From positions 248,001-312,000 of the forward strand of contig NZ_BDBK01000007.1 in the NCBI RefSeq assembly GCF_001612945.1: DNA of 64,000 bases, written 5' to 3'. Both the position numbers and the translations under genes were made by a program. Positions 63,380-64,000 of the stretch are shown one piece after another; the first letter of the stretch is position 1, and every line of letters begins with the position of its first letter. Under the pieces are notes generated by a model that had not been told where the DNA came from, searched no databases, and saw nothing but the letters and a program-made list of their open reading frames with translations. The stretch is from Nocardia inohanensis NBRC 100128 (GTDB taxonomy: Bacteria > Actinomycetota > Actinomycetes > Mycobacteriales > Mycobacteriaceae).

Positions 63380-63471
63380 CTTCGTCTCCGACTGTACGCC
63401 TCAGCAACGATCTCGCGATTCGAACTTCGGCACCCTCCCACTCCAACTTTCGGATGATTTTCGCGGCGGGG

Positions 63472-63501
63472 TTGACAACCACCCGAGCCATCTGCCAGCC
63501 T
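63472..63501 (+). promoter_or_regulatory. Putative promoter for the SAM-IV riboswitch RNA
   Basis: TTGACA (63472-63477), an 18-base spacer and CAGCCT (63496-63501) would start RNA a few bases before the riboswitch. Confidence 0.5.
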
Positions 63502-63510
63502 CTCCAATCA

Positions 63511-63625
63511 GGTCATGAGTACCAGCGTCAAGCCCTGGCTAGCTGGTCGGCAACCCTCCTCCGCGGTGGGGTGCTCCAGGTGACGACCGGGCCGTAGTCC
63601 GACCGGACACGGCAAGCGCGGACTC
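63511..63625 (+). promoter_or_regulatory. SAM-IV riboswitch
   Basis: The segment follows the actinobacterial SAM-IV consensus almost base by base: GGTCATGAGTACCAGCG, AAGCCCTGGCTAGCTGG, then CGGCAACCCTCC, GCGGTGGGGTGC and CCAGGTGACGACC in order. It precedes the class V aminotransferase start by about 50 bases. SAM binding should repress sulfur-amino-acid-related expression. Confidence 0.93.
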
Positions 63626-63677
63626 TCGATCACCTGTTGTGCTGATCGCGCGTCCCATGATCCGACGGGATTTCGTG

Positions 63678-64000
63678 ATGACTGCTTTCGCCGACCAGAC
63701 CTGTGCCCCGCTCGCCGCCGTCTCCGGCTGCGACCTCCAGGTCCCCCTCGTCCAGGGCGGAACCACCACCTACGCCAACTTCGACTACGCCGCCAGCGCC
63801 CCCGCATTGCGGCAGGCCACCGACCGTATTTCGGAGCTGCTGCCGTACTACGCCAGCGTGCACCGCGGCGCCGGCTACGCCTCCCGCGTCTCTACCGACT
63901 GCTACGAATCCGCCCGCGGCTCGGTCGCGCGCTTCCTCAACGCCGCCGACGATCAGGTCGTGGTCTTCACCCGCAACACCACCGACTCGCTCAATCTGCT
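63678..64000 (+). CDS. Class V aminotransferase / cysteine desulfurase-like, N-terminal part (3' end outside window)
   Basis: The first 107 residues of a PLP-dependent aminotransferase class V enzyme. Seen: TYANFDYAASAPALRQA (the substrate-binding N-terminal strand found in NifS/SufS-type enzymes), YYASVHRGAGYASRVSTDCYESARGSV and VVFTRNTTDSLNLL, which begins the PLP-phosphate region. The catalytic Lys is beyond the window. ATG 63678 (or GTG 63675) is the start. The SAM-IV riboswitch upstream suggests a role in methionine/cysteine metabolism. Confidence 0.88.
   Translation, partial: MTAFADQTCAPLAAVSGCDLQVPLVQGGTTTYANFDYAASAPALRQATDRISELLPYYASVHRGAGYASRVSTDCYESARGSVARFLNAADDQVVVFTRNTTDSLNL

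Noticed and set aside
63508..63863. Minus-strand small open frames near the right end
   Set aside because: They lie antisense to the SAM-IV riboswitch and the aminotransferase start, with Arg/Gly-rich shadow composition.
1..64000. tRNA or rRNA genes, insertion sequences, prophage
   Set aside because: No cloverleaf with a T-loop GTTCGANTC pattern, rRNA segment, transposase, integrase or phage structural gene was recognised by eye; a tRNAscan/Infernal run would be decisive.

Overview
The window is a GC-rich actinobacterial chromosome segment, most likely from Nocardia or a close relative in the Mycobacteriales. Three things support this. The backbone follows the order known from Mycobacterium tuberculosis: cysS, rlmB, mhuD, clpC, lsr2, lysS, coaX-panD-panC, folK-folB-folP-folE, ftsH, hpt, tilS, zinc metalloprotease, dacB, ppa. 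Hallmark genes are present: Lsr2, the MhuD haem-degrading enzyme and an F420-type oxidoreductase. It also carries an actinobacterial SAM-IV riboswitch and frequent GTG/TTG starts. Both ends are cut inside genes: cysteinyl-tRNA synthetase on the left and a class V aminotransferase on the right.

Layout. 1-6.7 kb: cysS end, rlmB, a small membrane protein, a crotonase, an acyl-CoA dehydrogenase, an alpha/beta hydrolase, mhuD, and a cobalamin riboswitch followed by cbtB-cbtA. 6.7-16.3 kb is accessory: OsmC, a lipoprotein, an azoR-SMR operon divergent from a TetR gene with two operator-like palindromes, an ABC exporter, a histidine kinase/response regulator pair, a VWA protein, an F420-type oxidoreductase and a PhyH-family dioxygenase. 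16.4-24 kb: clpC, a secreted lipase, a DUF1772 protein, an FHA-HTH protein, lsr2 and lysS. 24-25.2 kb: a cysteine dioxygenase/rhodanese operon behind a tiny leader ORF with two Cys codons and mutually exclusive hairpins. 25.3-35.4 kb: pantothenate/CoA genes, a DUF6779 gene with an apparent one-base frameshift in a C8 tract, the tightly overlapped folate operon and ftsH. 35.6-51.3 kb is accessory: a PH/SHOCT-like protein, DUF1266 and DUF2277 proteins, a PucR regulator divergent from an aldehyde dehydrogenase with a histone-H1-like N-terminal extension, an SDR, a PfkB sugar kinase, a P-loop kinase, two translationally coupled paralogous membrane kinase-like proteins and an amidase. 51.4-57.7 kb: a LysR gene, then hpt-tilS-metalloprotease-dacB divergent from ppa. 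57.7-64 kb: an MFS exporter, a dienoyl-CoA-isomerase-like crotonase, an OHCU-decarboxylase-like fragment, YbaK, a flavin reductase, LysE, an iron-box-controlled haem oxygenase and the SAM-IV riboswitch.

Most notable signals: (i) the putative cysteine-responsive attenuator before the cysteine dioxygenase; (ii) the same 16-bp inverted repeat in two divergent promoters flanking the two-component system; (iii) the kinase/degenerate-kinase pair, where the degenerate member carries an exact 18 x 9-residue repeat and a second 31-residue repeat inside its kinase domain; (iv) three riboregulators (cobalamin, cysteine leader, SAM-IV) in 64 kb; and (v) two unrelated haem-degrading enzymes. All calls come from reading the sequence; no database search was run.
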